35,479 bases of DNA. It comes from Thermodesulfovibrionia bacterium (GTDB taxonomy: Bacteria > Nitrospirota > Thermodesulfovibrionia > UBA6902). The position numbers and the translations under genes are program-made. Under the pieces are notes generated by a model. The model did not search any database and was not told the DNA's origin. It worked only from the letters and a program-made list of their open reading frames with translations. Below are positions 6,697 to 15,511 of this stretch, in pieces. The stretch is from positions 1 to 35,479 of the forward strand of contig CAMYND010000022.1 in NCBI GenBank assembly GCA_947259645.1. The letters run 5' to 3'. Numbering within the stretch: the stretch's first letter is position 1; each line of letters opens with the position of its first letter.

Positions 6697-6730
6697 AATT
6701 TCGGGGCATTTGATAAGATGCCCCGAAATT
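6697..6730 (+). terminator. 13-bp stem hairpin after the lipoprotein gene
   Basis: AATTTCGGGGCAT at 6697-6709 pairs perfectly with ATGCCCCGAAATT at 6718-6730 around an 8-nt loop. Only a weak T-rich tail (GTTTAT) follows, so it may be an imperfect intrinsic terminator or an mRNA-stabilising stem. It argues that the next gene starts downstream of 6730. Confidence 0.6.
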
Positions 6731-6745
6731 GTTTATAGTCAAATT

Positions 6746-8191
6746 ATGAGTTCCTGCCTTGATAATTCAGTGCCTAAGATGACGAACCTCTCGATAGAAA
6801 AAGATTCCACCATTGTGCTGGGCGGAGGACTGGCAGGCCTTTCAGCCGCTTTCAAAATGGCAAAGGCAGGCAGCCCTGTAACAGTGATTGAAAGTGCTCC
6901 TGAAGTGGGAGGTCTTTCGCGCACAATCTCTCACGGAGATTTTCTTTTTGATCTTGGCGGCCACAGGTTTCATACCAAAAATGATGCAACAGCCCGCTTT
7001 GTCAAGGAGCTGCTTCATGGTGACTACGTGACAGTAAACCGCAAGAGCAAGATATTCCTCCAGAACAGATTTTTTGACTACCCTCTTAAACCTTCAAATG
7101 CTCTCTTTGGATTGGGAATCGCGACTACGGTAAGAGCCCTCATGGACTACATTAAGGAGCGGATGAAAAACAGCATCCGTCCCGCTCAACACGTATCGCT
7201 GGAAGACTGGGTAGTCAGCAACTTTGGAAGGACCATGTTCAATCTGTACTTCAAGGAATACAGCGAAAAAGTCTGGGGCATAGAGTGCAGCAGGATCAGC
7301 GAAGAATGGGTCTCAAAAAGAATAGAAGGGCTGTCCCTGGGAGTGGCCATAAAGAATGCTTTCTTTAAATACAGCGGACGCGATGTAAATTCACTGGTAG
7401 ACAGTTTTATCTATCCTCATGCAGGAATCGGGCAGCTCTCGGAAAACCTGAAAGCCGGCATTAAAGAAAACAATGCGGTATTAACGGGCACAAAAGTGCA
7501 TCAGCTTAACCACAGGGATTTTTCCATCACTAATGTAACAGCACAGGGGCAGGAACAGCTCCGTGAAGTCACCGGGAGCGCGTTTGTGTCCAGCATACCC
7601 CTGACAAACCTCGTGAGAATGCTTAATCCAGCGCCGCCGGAGAGCATCATCGAAGCAGCATCAAAGCTGAGGTACCGCGACCTTGCGGTCGTTACCCTTA
7701 TGCTGGACAGGGAGCAGGTAACAGACCTCACCTGGATGTACCTGCCGGGGCCGGACATTCCCATTGGAAGACTCCATGAACCAAAAAACTGGAGCCCGGT
7801 AATGGCACCTCAGGGCAAGACCCATATTGTGGCTGAATACTTCTGTTTTCAGGGTGACAGTATCTGGAATTCAACAAATGAGCAGATTACATCCCTCACA
7901 GTTAAACACCTGGAGCGACTGGGCCTGATAAAGAAGCATGAAGTTATCGACAGCTGCGTTATACGGGTCCCAAAGGCCTACCCGTTGCTTGAAGTTGGCT
8001 ATAGTGACCATTATGCGACGATACTGGAGTATCTTGACAATTTCAGAAACCTCCACATTATCGGCAGAACAGGGATGTTCAAGTATTACAATATGGACCG
8101 GGCAATTGAATCAGGGCTTGAAGTTGCTGATACCATCATAAAGAACAGGCCGCGGGTCAGTGAAAGGGAAGCGCTGTTCATCGGCGCTTAA
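6746..8191 (+). CDS. FAD-dependent protoporphyrinogen-oxidase-like oxidoreductase (COG1232 type)
   Basis: The protein has about 481 residues. The N-terminal dinucleotide fold TIVLGGGLAGLSAAFKMAKAG is followed by the acidic strand end VIES and the second FAD motif EVGGLSR; GGHRFHTK, FFDYPLKP and YSEKVWGIECSRISEEW are typical of the COG1232/UDP-galactopyranose-mutase-like branch. The C-terminus HIIGRTGMFKYYNMDRAIESG closes the FAD site. Such enzymes oxidise or isomerise sugars, carotenoids or related isoprenoids; the substrate is unknown. A frame extends to a TTG at 6710, but that lies in the hairpin, so ATG 6746 or 6779 is more likely; neither has a clear ribosome site. The radical SAM gene starts 4 nt after the stop, so the two probably act together. 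Confidence 0.82.
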   Translation: MSSCLDNSVPKMTNLSIEKDSTIVLGGGLAGLSAAFKMAKAGSPVTVIESAPEVGGLSRTISHGDFLFDLGGHRFHTKNDATARFVKELLHGDYVTVNRKSKIFLQNRFFDYPLKPSNALFGLGIATTVRALMDYIKERMKNSIRPAQHVSLEDWVVSNFGRTMFNLYFKEYSEKVWGIECSRISEEWVSKRIEGLSLGVAIKNAFFKYSGRDVNSLVDSFIYPHAGIGQLSENLKAGIKENNAVLTGTKVHQLNHRDFSITNVTAQGQEQLREVTGSAFVSSIPLTNLVRMLNPAPPESIIEAASKLRYRDLAVVTLMLDREQVTDLTWMYLPGPDIPIGRLHEPKNWSPVMAPQGKTHIVAEYFCFQGDSIWNSTNEQITSLTVKHLERLGLIKKHEVIDSCVIRVPKAYPLLEVGYSDHYATILEYLDNFRNLHIIGRTGMFKYYNMDRAIESGLEVADTIIKNRPRVSEREALFIGA

Positions 8192-8195
8192 ACCT

Positions 8196-9644
8196 ATGAA
8201 GTGCGCCCTTATCATCCCTTCGTGGATACCGGAAGAGATTTTCTCCTCAAAAACCGCGGGATCTCAGATTAATTACTGGCAGCCCCTTGGCACACTGTAC
8301 GTTGCATCATCAGTGCTGAAGGCAGGCCATGAGGTAAAGTTTTACAACGGAGCCTTCATGCCCCATCATGATATCATGGAAGAGCTCATGATGTTCAAAC
8401 CGGATGTGGTCGGTATCTATTCAACAACATTTGGCTGGAAGAAAGCTCTATTTACCGCAGCGGAAATCCGCAAGAGCGCCTTTGAAACCCGTCCCTACAT
8501 CGTAGCAGGAGGCCCCTACCCCATCGCCTTGCAGGAGAAGTGCCTTGAGGAATCTGGTGACATTGATGCCGTGATAACCGGTGAGGGTGAAATTACGATG
8601 CCCGAATTAATGGGCCGGATATCTGCAGGGGAACGCTTGAAAGGAGTAGAAGGTGTGGTGTACCGGGAAGGAAAGGAAATCATCAAAAATCCTCCACGGC
8701 CCTTGATTACCGATGTAGACTCTCTTCCCTTTCCAGCACGGGAACTTCTGGGAGACGCCATGGACTATATCCCGCCTCCCGCGACGTATAAGAGAAAACC
8801 GGTTGCTGTACTTATAACCGCCAGGGGATGCAACAGAAAATGTATTTTCTGCTTTCAAATTGATAAAGAACGAAAAAGCGGCATTCGTTTTCGAAGCGTT
8901 GAGAATGTAATGGAAGAAATAGAGTATTGCCTGGATCAGGGATACAGGGAGATCAAGTTCATAGACGACACCCTTGCAGCAGATTATGACAGGGCAATGC
9001 AGATTGCCCGGGAAATCAAAAAGCGGAAGCTCGATTTTACCTGGTTCACCTCTGCCTGTGTTCATCAGGTTGATAAACCCCTGCTCACCGCATTCAAGGA
9101 AGCCGGCTGCTGGGCAATATTACTTGGGGCGGAAAGCGGTGTTCAGCGAAACCTCAATACAATCCGGAAAGGAATCACCATCGACCAGACCCGGAAGGCT
9201 GTCCGGGCCGCCAAAGAAGCGGGGCTGACAGTGTACACGCCATTTCTTTTCGGTCTCCCGGGGCAAACGTATGAAGATGGATTAAAGACTATTGAATTTG
9301 CCTGCGAACTCGATCCTGATATTGCGAATTTCCATGCCCTGACCCCATTCCCCGGAACCGAGTTGTATGACAATATTGAAGAATACGGCACAATGTCCGA
9401 AGACCTGACAGACTATACCTATCAGGGGGCTGCCTTTGTTCCCCATACCATGACGAGAGAAGAGATAGCACAACTGCGGCAGCTGGCATTTAAACGGTTT
9501 TACTCCAGACCTGGGTATGTATTCAGAAAACTGCTCTCCCTCAGAAACATGAATGACATCAAGGCAGTGGCAAAGGGAGCAAAGAGCATGTTCTGGCTGT
9601 GGTTAAGAAATGATCTGTTTCACCGGCGGGAGAATCAAGGATAG
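8196..9644 (+). CDS. B12-binding-domain radical SAM enzyme
   Basis: The protein has 482 residues from ATG 8196, which sits 4 nt after the previous stop. The N-terminal 140 residues match a cobalamin-binding fold (IPSWIPEE, LGTLYVASSVLKAGHEV, DVVGIYSTTFGW, VAGGPYP, TGEGE). The radical SAM domain has the cluster motif RGCNRKCIFCFQ (CxxxCxxC), with AESGVQRNLNTIRKGIT and FLFGLPGQTYEDG further on. Enzymes of this class do methylations, ring contractions or other difficult C-C chemistry on lipids, sugars or tetrapyrroles. Pairing with a FAD oxidoreductase suggests a two-step modification of one substrate. The C-terminal region (RPGYVFRKLLSLRN) is common in BchE-like members. Confidence 0.88.
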   Translation: MKCALIIPSWIPEEIFSSKTAGSQINYWQPLGTLYVASSVLKAGHEVKFYNGAFMPHHDIMEELMMFKPDVVGIYSTTFGWKKALFTAAEIRKSAFETRPYIVAGGPYPIALQEKCLEESGDIDAVITGEGEITMPELMGRISAGERLKGVEGVVYREGKEIIKNPPRPLITDVDSLPFPARELLGDAMDYIPPPATYKRKPVAVLITARGCNRKCIFCFQIDKERKSGIRFRSVENVMEEIEYCLDQGYREIKFIDDTLAADYDRAMQIAREIKKRKLDFTWFTSACVHQVDKPLLTAFKEAGCWAILLGAESGVQRNLNTIRKGITIDQTRKAVRAAKEAGLTVYTPFLFGLPGQTYEDGLKTIEFACELDPDIANFHALTPFPGTELYDNIEEYGTMSEDLTDYTYQGAAFVPHTMTREEIAQLRQLAFKRFYSRPGYVFRKLLSLRNMNDIKAVAKGAKSMFWLWLRNDLFHRRENQG

Positions 9645-9661
9645 AGCAGGACAGACCTGCG

Positions 9662-10036
9662 TCATTCCTTAAACCAGTCAACAAAGTTGTCCCGGATATA
9701 TCTCTGCTCCTGGACAATTATAAAGAAGGATATATTTACAGAAAGATATATAATGGTTTGTTTTTCCGCAACCCTCAGGATGGTCCCCTCAACTTCCTGT
9801 ACCTCATTATCATGAAAAACTATTTTCCCCTTCACTTCCGACTCAACCTGAAATTCATTGGATGATTCGCTCAAAAACCGTATGCCTTTTTCTGAAACAT
9901 CCATTACCTCGTACTGAATACCCTCAATGATCAGCTTAGGCCTGCTGCTAATGGGATACTCAACCCTGTAATGTTCTCTCCTGTTCCTGCCGCTATGCTC
10001 TTTCTTTTTCATTTTTCCGGAAGATTTTACTTTCAT
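9662..10036 (-). CDS. PilZ-domain protein (c-di-GMP receptor)
   Basis: A 124-residue protein with a basic N-terminus. The two c-di-GMP binding motifs are present: RxxxR in RREHYR (Arg20 and Arg24) and DxSxxG in DVSEKG (46-51), followed by beta strands EVKGKIVF and VEGTILRV. It is a stand-alone PilZ domain that would report c-di-GMP made by the two GGDEF proteins at 21-24 kb. It is convergent with the radical SAM gene. The start could also be Met9 (ATG at 10012), as neither has a strong ribosome site. Confidence 0.8.
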   Translation of the reverse strand: MKVKSSGKMKKKEHSGRNRREHYRVEYPISSRPKLIIEGIQYEVMDVSEKGIRFLSESSNEFQVESEVKGKIVFHDNEVQEVEGTILRVAEKQTIIYLSVNISFFIIVQEQRYIRDNFVDWFKE

Positions 10037-10147
10037 AAATTAATCGTTTTTGAGCAAAGGCCTTTAACCCGGTGCCGGAACTCCTGTTAACTGCTCTAAC
10101 GCCATCTTTCGATTTCACTTCTGTTTTCAGCCAGAATGAATTATACG

Positions 10148-10312
10148 TCAGTTTAAGCTATACCTGAGCACAAACAAACAATCAGAATTACTTTCAGCAC
10201 CCCTCACACAAAGGGCATTCTCATGCAAAGATGACTCAAGGGGCAGTGAGCGGATATATAAGCTCTTGCTGTTCTGATTGTTCTGAATAAGAATGCTGTA
10301 TTGATATTTCAT
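10148..10312 (-). CDS. Candidate 54-residue small protein
   Basis: The frame runs MKYQYSILIQNNQ to VLRYSLN, with GGAG eight bases before the ATG. It would read in the same direction as the PilZ gene 112 nt downstream. The peptide alternates hydrophobic and polar residues like beta strands, and has two cysteines. I recognise no family. The ribosome site and strand favour a real gene; the short length is against it. Confidence 0.35.
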   Translation of the reverse strand: MKYQYSILIQNNQNSKSLYIRSLPLESSLHENALCVRGAESNSDCLFVLRYSLN

Positions 10313-10412
10313 CTGTTGCTCTCCACTTATTCTTATCGTCCAATACCGCGAATTCTTTAACTATTTCGGCAACAATCAGCATTATACGATGCTTTTTAAC
10401 GGGTCTTTGTCA

Positions 10413-10418
10413 TATAAT
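10413..10418 (+). promoter_or_regulatory. Possible -10 box for the PC4-like gene
   Basis: TATAAT lies 70 nt before the ATG at 10488. No convincing -35 hexamer stands 16-18 nt upstream, so this is tentative. Confidence 0.3.
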
Positions 10419-10487
10419 GGAAGAATGTTCAGTCTCGTAGCGTGTAGAGTCAATAATTTCAACCCCTTATAACAAAAGGAGAATTCA

Positions 10488-10781
10488 ATGGCATCAGATG
10501 TAAATGATATTACCGTTAACTACGAAGAAAATGATGTCCTCAAGGTCAAGGAGCTGGATAAGGCGATCCTTACAAAAGGTGCATGGACTACTATTATGTT
10601 CAAGTTCCAGCAGTGGGACCCGAAAAATGAGACCTATGGACAAGACTGCTATACTATTCGCCGTTATCAGAAAAGAAGCGGTAACTATATGCAGAAATCA
10701 AAGTTCAACATTTCGAACAAGGAACAGGCTAAGAAAATCATTGATGTACTGCAAAACTGGATCCAGGAAACGGAATCCTGA
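10488..10781 (+). CDS. Small conserved protein, possibly PC4/Sub1-like
   Basis: A 97-residue acidic/basic mixed protein. Residues 25-97 (KAILTKGAWTTIMFKFQQWD, CYTIRRYQKRSG, KFNISNKEQAKKIIDVLQNW) have four short strands followed by an amphipathic helix, the order of the PC4 single-strand DNA-binding fold. The assignment is by fold pattern only. AAGGAG precedes the ATG well. It lies 71 nt upstream of a DksA/TraR-type gene, another RNA polymerase-related protein, so a transcription role is plausible. Confidence 0.6.
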   Translation: MASDVNDITVNYEENDVLKVKELDKAILTKGAWTTIMFKFQQWDPKNETYGQDCYTIRRYQKRSGNYMQKSKFNISNKEQAKKIIDVLQNWIQETES

Positions 10782-10852
10782 GAGCCCCTTGTCTTTGTTC
10801 AGCAATAATATGGACCTCACCATGTCTCGCACGAGATTAAAGAGCTCTTGCC

Positions 10853-11188
10853 ATGAATAAGGAAGAGAAAATGCAGCTCAGAAATAAAATAATAGCTGAA
10901 ACAGAAAGTTTAGAGGAAAGCATCAAGTCCCTCGAAGAAACCTCGAAACCTGTCCCTCCTGACAACGCAATCGGGAGGCTGACGCGTATGGAAGCAATAA
11001 ACGCAAAAAGTATCAGCGAGGCATCTCTTAACGCAGCAAGGACAAAGCTGGCAAAATTAAACCGCGCCATGACACGGCTCGATGATCCCGAGTTCGGCAT
11101 GTGCGTCCTTTGCGAAGAACAGATTCCTCTGGGCAGGATAATGCTCTTGCCCGAAACAACAGTCTGTGTCCGGTGTGCTGACAGGTAG
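10853..11188 (+). CDS. DksA/TraR-family zinc-finger protein
   Basis: A 111-residue protein: an N-terminal coiled coil (about 5-75, rich in Glu and Lys) followed by a four-cysteine zinc finger, Cys84-x2-Cys87 and Cys105-x2-Cys108 (CVLCEEQ...VCVRC). Family members reach through the secondary channel of RNA polymerase to modulate initiation, often with ppGpp. It is shorter than DksA (about 150) and closer to the TraR/YbiI-type size. The coiled-coil tip lacks an obvious DxxDxA motif (it has DDPE just before the finger), so its effect on polymerase may differ. Confidence 0.85.
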   Translation: MNKEEKMQLRNKIIAETESLEESIKSLEETSKPVPPDNAIGRLTRMEAINAKSISEASLNAARTKLAKLNRAMTRLDDPEFGMCVLCEEQIPLGRIMLLPETTVCVRCADR

Positions 11189-11310
11189 CGAAGACTCAGT
11201 GGCAAGACTCACCATGAAACCGGAACTGTATAGACATTAATCATCTGCTTTCTTTACTATAATCGGATACACTCAAGAAGGAATCAAAAAAACTTCCTGC
11301 GGGGCGCGGC

Positions 11311-12390
11311 ATGAACAGAAAAACAGTTACAGCATTGTTGCTCTCCCTTTTGTTTCTCTGCCCCTCTTTTGCCGGGGCTGAGGAAAACCCCTGGACCCAT
11401 ACCTTTTATTTTGAGAATGACCTTTTTACGGGAACGGACAGCAACTATACAAACGGAATCAAGTATTCGCTCATCTCTCCTGATTTATCACCTCGTGCAG
11501 ATGACGGTAAACTGCCAAGAAAGGTTTTGGAATATATACATCGTATTCCATTTATTCGGGAATCAGAACCTCAGTATACCCACAAAGTCGAATTTTCAAT
11601 CGGCCAGAACATCTTTACTCCTGCTGACATCTCACAGGGTGGGCTGATAAAGGATGATAGACCCTATGCGGGCTGGACCTATGTTTCCACCTCCTATCAC
11701 AGAAAAAGCAGCAGCCCGGATACTGTTTCATTCATGGATTCAGTTGAAGTCCAGATCGGCATTGTCGGTCCCGAGTCATTCGCGGAACAATCACAAAGAC
11801 TGATCCATAAGATACGCGACCTCCAGCGACCAAACGGCTGGGACAACCAGCTCAAAAACGAGCCGGGGCTGGCAATGGTGTTTGAAAGAAAATGGCTTTT
11901 TCACCCCGGCAAACGTGAAAAGCCCGGGTACAGCTTCATAACACACGCCGGGGGAGCACTCGGAAATGTTCACACATACCTGAACAGTGGCTGCGAACTG
12001 CGGCTCGGATGGAACATCCCCGAAGATTTCGGGGTATCCATCATTCGACCGGCCGGCAGCACACGACTTTCGATCGGAAAGGATTTCAGCATATACGGCT
12101 TTGCCGCTGTCAACGGCCGTCTTGTGTTTCAAGATGTCTTCCTTGACGGAAATACATTTACCGACAGTCACAGCATCGACAAGAAAATCCCGGTTGCTGA
12201 TGTTGCCGCGGGTCTTGCCATTAATTTCAGACATTTTATTATCTCCTGGACCCAGGTCCTCAGGACAAAGGAATTCAAGGGCCAGGAACGTGCGCACAGC
12301 TTTGGTGCCCTGGCAGTTTCATATTCCTTTCCCTATGATCTACGCAATTTGCTGGAAGACCGCCTGGAGTTACTTGCGGGACTGGACTAA
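11311..12390 (+). CDS. lpxR: LpxR-family lipid A 3'-O-deacylase (DUF2219), outer membrane
   Basis: A 359-residue protein with a Sec signal peptide (1 to about 23, cleavage after PSFAGA). The mature start has FENDLFTGTDSNYTNG, giving the active-site Asn36-Asp37; KDDRPYAGW and the segment QRLIHKI...GWDNQLKNEPG supply the conserved Gln, His and Glu. The rest alternates strands of a 12-stranded outer-membrane barrel and ends in SYSFPYDLRN. LpxR removes the 3'-acyloxyacyl chain of lipid A, altering the outer leaflet. All expected catalytic residues are visible, so it is probably active. It stands alone between the DksA-like gene and a convergent small gene. Confidence 0.85.
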   Translation: MNRKTVTALLLSLLFLCPSFAGAEENPWTHTFYFENDLFTGTDSNYTNGIKYSLISPDLSPRADDGKLPRKVLEYIHRIPFIRESEPQYTHKVEFSIGQNIFTPADISQGGLIKDDRPYAGWTYVSTSYHRKSSSPDTVSFMDSVEVQIGIVGPESFAEQSQRLIHKIRDLQRPNGWDNQLKNEPGLAMVFERKWLFHPGKREKPGYSFITHAGGALGNVHTYLNSGCELRLGWNIPEDFGVSIIRPAGSTRLSIGKDFSIYGFAAVNGRLVFQDVFLDGNTFTDSHSIDKKIPVADVAAGLAINFRHFIISWTQVLRTKEFKGQERAHSFGALAVSYSFPYDLRNLLEDRLELLAGLD

Positions 12391-12416
12391 CAGTATCTGA
12401 TTATAATGTGGTGATA

Positions 12417-12647
12417 TTATTCCGGTACGTCTTCAGGGGTTTTCAGAGATGCTTCATATTTGCGGCGTCCCCTTCTGGAGATAGTCACTCTGTACCCATC
12501 TCCCCATCTGTCTCTATCCTCATACGGGTTTTTCCTCGTTCTGAGGATTTCAGACTGAATATTCTTAACGGGAACAACCTGTTTCGGTATTTCCGGGGCC
12601 TGTTGCTTCTCATAAATACTGGGCCCGCTTATAGCAGCTATATCCAT
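12417..12647 (-). CDS. Small hypothetical protein (76 residues)
   Basis: The frame begins MDIAAISGPSIYEKQ and ends SLKTPEDVPE. AAGGA stands 9 nt before the ATG at 12647. The central GDGYRVTISRRGRRKYEASL resembles small bacterial proteins with a 'GYxVxIS..GR' motif found near flagellar or surface genes, but I cannot name a family. It is convergent with lpxR, 26 nt away. No cysteine and no membrane span. The ribosome site and the non-random composition support a real gene. Confidence 0.5.
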   Translation of the reverse strand: MDIAAISGPSIYEKQQAPEIPKQVVPVKNIQSEILRTRKNPYEDRDRWGDGYRVTISRRGRRKYEASLKTPEDVPE

Positions 12648-12661
12648 TACTATTCCTTAAG

Positions 12662-12700
12662 ATGAGACTGGTTGGCAGCGCTTTTAGCCTTTAGTCTCAT
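12662..12700. repeat. 8-bp inverted repeat, ATGAGACT/AGTCTCAT
   Basis: ATGAGACT (12662-12669) and AGTCTCAT (12693-12700) are separated by 23 nt and lie 15 nt upstream of the small minus-strand gene. It may be an operator or a long-loop hairpin; no T-run follows. Confidence 0.3.
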
Positions 12701-12913
12701 AACCGCCTCTTATTTATTTTAATATTTTCCTCGCAGAATTGTCGTTTTTATTCGAACTATCAGGCCCAGGGTATAAAACAGTGCCCTCCGTGGGGATTAC
12801 TATCGGAGCCCTAATGTTTTCAAAAAAATATTCCGATACTATTCATATGGATCTATCGAAGAGAAAAAGACTTATTTGCTATATAAATCAAACAATTGAG
12901 GTTTTAATGAGAT

Positions 12914-14218
12914 ATGAACAAGCTTGAAGGTATAGATTTTTTTAACAATATCAAGCGCTCTGTTAAAATCTCGTACTTTGTTGCCTCGATTATCCCCCTG
13001 GCACTGCTTGTCTACTTTTCAATCAGATATGTCTATCCCTACGTAAGTGGAGGTGACATTACCAAGATTCCATTGAATATCGGTATACTTCTTTTCCTTG
13101 CAGTTGCTGTCTCACTGCTCGGTTTAATGCTCACAACCAGGGCAACAAATTCATCCATTGCATCGGCCCAGGACCTCAACGCAAAACTGAACAGTCTTTT
13201 TGATATCACGAAAAATTTTAGAGAAACACACTATGCTGACGTTCTCTTACGAAAAATAATGGATTCTGCCATGTCTTTGACCGATACAGAATTCGGGGCC
13301 CTGCTTCTTTTCGATGAAAATGGTGACCTCCATTTAAAGGCCAGTTCCGGAGACAAATCTCAGGAGATGACCAGCAAAATTATCCTCTCAGAAGAGGGGC
13401 TGCCCAATTGGGTAGCTACACATAAAAATCCGGTCTGCATAAATAACGTATCCAGAGACTCCCGCTACAACCCCCAGTTGGACTATGAAAAAGGGTTTAT
13501 TACGAAATCGCTTATCTGCGTTCCCCTTATTTACTCCGGCCAGGTAATCGGAGCGATAGAGATGCGAAATAAAAAAAATGGCATATTTACCTCTCAGGAC
13601 GAGGCACTGCTCAGCAGCCTTGCGGACCAGGCCGGCATATCAATTACACAGAACACGTTAATGGAAAAACAGCACGGCGACTTTATTCATATTACTGAAA
13701 TACTTGTCAATGCACAGGACTACATGCAGAATAAAAAGGGACATGCCCGAAGGGTAGCGAATTATGCAAACCATATCGGAAAACAGATGAATTTCTCAGA
13801 CATTGAGCTGAAGAAACTTTATCATGCAAGCCTTCTTCACGATATCGGTATGCTGAAAGTCACCGCAGACGATCCAAAGAAAAAAGAGAAAACCATGCAG
13901 CATCCAAAAGCCGGATACGACCTGATCAAGTCAATATCAATGTGGACTGAATCAGCTGATATTATTCTCTGCCACCATGAATGGTACGATGGCAAAGGGT
14001 ACCCGATGGCAAAACAGGCCGATGATATTCCTGTGAGCGCGCGAATCCTCGCTGTGGCTGATACATTCGATGTACTTACCAGTGAGTACTCATACAAGAC
14101 GCAACTTGATTACCAGGGAGCCATGAATGAAATAGAAAGCCATTCAGGTTCGCAGTTTGATCCCCAGGTTGTCAGCGCCTTAAGAGATGTTATCACTGAT
14201 GCCGGCCTAACCGGATAA
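12914..14218 (+). CDS. GAF and HD-GYP domain c-di-GMP phosphodiesterase, membrane-bound
   Basis: A 434-residue protein with two N-terminal membrane spans (about 20-41 and 55-78), a GAF sensor domain (about 95-245; LCVPLIYSGQVIGAIEMRNK type strands) and a C-terminal HD-GYP domain (about 260-430). The metal and active-site residues are intact: GHARRV, LLHDIGM with His309-Asp310, HHEWYDGKGYP at 354-364 and the ARILAVADTFD segment. HD-GYP enzymes hydrolyse c-di-GMP to pGpG or GMP. It would oppose the two GGDEF proteins in this window. The small loop between the spans gives little room for an outside sensor, so a cytoplasmic GAF ligand is likely. Confidence 0.9.
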   Translation: MNKLEGIDFFNNIKRSVKISYFVASIIPLALLVYFSIRYVYPYVSGGDITKIPLNIGILLFLAVAVSLLGLMLTTRATNSSIASAQDLNAKLNSLFDITKNFRETHYADVLLRKIMDSAMSLTDTEFGALLLFDENGDLHLKASSGDKSQEMTSKIILSEEGLPNWVATHKNPVCINNVSRDSRYNPQLDYEKGFITKSLICVPLIYSGQVIGAIEMRNKKNGIFTSQDEALLSSLADQAGISITQNTLMEKQHGDFIHITEILVNAQDYMQNKKGHARRVANYANHIGKQMNFSDIELKKLYHASLLHDIGMLKVTADDPKKKEKTMQHPKAGYDLIKSISMWTESADIILCHHEWYDGKGYPMAKQADDIPVSARILAVADTFDVLTSEYSYKTQLDYQGAMNEIESHSGSQFDPQVVSALRDVITDAGLTG

Positions 14219-14266
14219 GATTTAATCGCAATCCATTATCAGGCACTGTGATCATTCAGCCATGAC

Positions 14267-15511
14267 ATGGTAGAATACGGTGTGATGAGAACACCTGAGT
14301 TGCTGGCCCCCGCAGGAAATTATGAAAAACTGAAAACAGCCCTTCACTACGGGGCGGACGCTGTGTATGCGGGATTATCAGGGTTCAGCCTCAGGGCCAA
14401 GGCTGATAATTTCTCGCTGGAAACTTTGAAGGAAGCTGTTCAGCTTGTCCATCAGAAGAACAAGAAAATCTATATAACTCTTAATATATTCCCTCATAAC
14501 AGAGATATCGCTTCAATAAAAAAACACCTGCTTGACCTGAGAGAAATCAAGCCCGACGCGCTCATTATCTCTGATGCGGGAATAGTTGAGCTGGCCGCTG
14601 AAACAGCACCTGAAATCCCTGTTCACATCAGTACGCAGGCCAATATCACAAACTACCGGTCCGCGCGATTCTGGGAAAAGATCGGGGCAAAAAGGCTCGT
14701 CCTTTCACGGGAGCTTTCTCTCGATGAAATCAGAGAGATCCGGGATAACGTTTCTCTGGAACTGGAGTGCTTCGTGCACGGCTCCATGTGCATATCCTAT
14801 TCAGGGAGATGTTATATGAGCAGCTTCATCAACAACCGCTCAGGAAACCGGGGGGAATGCACCAACACATGCAGATGGGATTTTACGTTAATGGAAAACA
14901 GCAGACCCGGGACCTACTATCCTGTATATGAAGACGACAGGGGAACATACGTGATGAGTTCACGGGACCTCTGCATGATCGAACACCTTGACAAGCTCGC
15001 TGATGCTGGCGTGACGAGTTTCAAAATCGAGGGAAGAATGAAAGGCATAAATTATGTGGCCGGTGTTGTCAAGACATACAGGGAAGCCGTCGACAGTCTT
15101 CAGGAGAGTCCCTTCAAGGTTAAAGAACAGTGGATGCAGGAGATAGCAATGTCTTCAAACAGGGGATTTACAACCGGCATGTTCTTCGGCAAACAGCCTG
15201 ATGAGGGATACAACCATGATGATACTCAGTCTTATACAATGACCCACGAGCTTGTCGGTGTAGTTCAGTCCCTCAATAATGGCAGTGCGGTAATTGCATT
15301 GAGAAATAACCTCAGGGTGGGAGACACGATAGAGTTCCTCACACCGGGCCTTGAAAACATCCCGCATAAAGTTCATGCAATCCATGACAGCAATGGGAGT
15401 CCGGCTGAAACCGGGAGAAATGAAGAAATCGTCTCAATCCCGATTGTTAAGGGCATCAGGAAAAACGATCTCATACGCCGCCCCCTGAAACAGGATGAGA
15501 GTCCGGAATGA
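14267..15511 (+). CDS. trhP: U32-family protein, TrhP/YegQ-like tRNA hydroxylation enzyme
   Basis: The protein has 414 residues. PELLAPAGNYEKLKTAL, YGADAVYAG, HISTQANITN, the cysteine-rich HGSMCISYSGRC and NRGECTNTCRW segments and SFKIEGRMKG are hallmarks of the U32 family. The four cysteines in the second and third motifs match the cluster or substrate-site cysteines of RlhA/TrhP, which hydroxylate rRNA or tRNA from a prephenate donor. The length and C-terminal region fit TrhP (wobble ho5U34) better than collagenase-like members. ATG 14267 or 14285 are both possible. The stop overlaps the selenoprotein start by 4 nt (ATGA), so the two are translationally coupled. Confidence 0.82.
   Translation: MVEYGVMRTPELLAPAGNYEKLKTALHYGADAVYAGLSGFSLRAKADNFSLETLKEAVQLVHQKNKKIYITLNIFPHNRDIASIKKHLLDLREIKPDALIISDAGIVELAAETAPEIPVHISTQANITNYRSARFWEKIGAKRLVLSRELSLDEIREIRDNVSLELECFVHGSMCISYSGRCYMSSFINNRSGNRGECTNTCRWDFTLMENSRPGTYYPVYEDDRGTYVMSSRDLCMIEHLDKLADAGVTSFKIEGRMKGINYVAGVVKTYREAVDSLQESPFKVKEQWMQEIAMSSNRGFTTGMFFGKQPDEGYNHDDTQSYTMTHELVGVVQSLNNGSAVIALRNNLRVGDTIEFLTPGLENIPHKVHAIHDSNGSPAETGRNEEIVSIPIVKGIRKNDLIRRPLKQDESPE

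Larger units (their letters stand above)
10037..10487. other. 451-bp gap with one small ORF and a weak promoter
   Basis: Between the PilZ gene and the PC4-like gene. I see only the candidate 54-codon frame at 10148-10312 (minus) and a TATAAT at 10413-10418 without a good -35. No riboswitch or tRNA pattern was recognised. Confidence 0.5.

Noticed and set aside
8286-8307. TGGCAC...TTGCA sigma-54 candidate
   Set aside because: The GG-GC distance is 13 instead of 10, and it lies inside the radical SAM gene.
12739-12927. 62-codon frame with TTG start
   Set aside because: It overlaps the HD-GYP start, has no ribosome site and no family.
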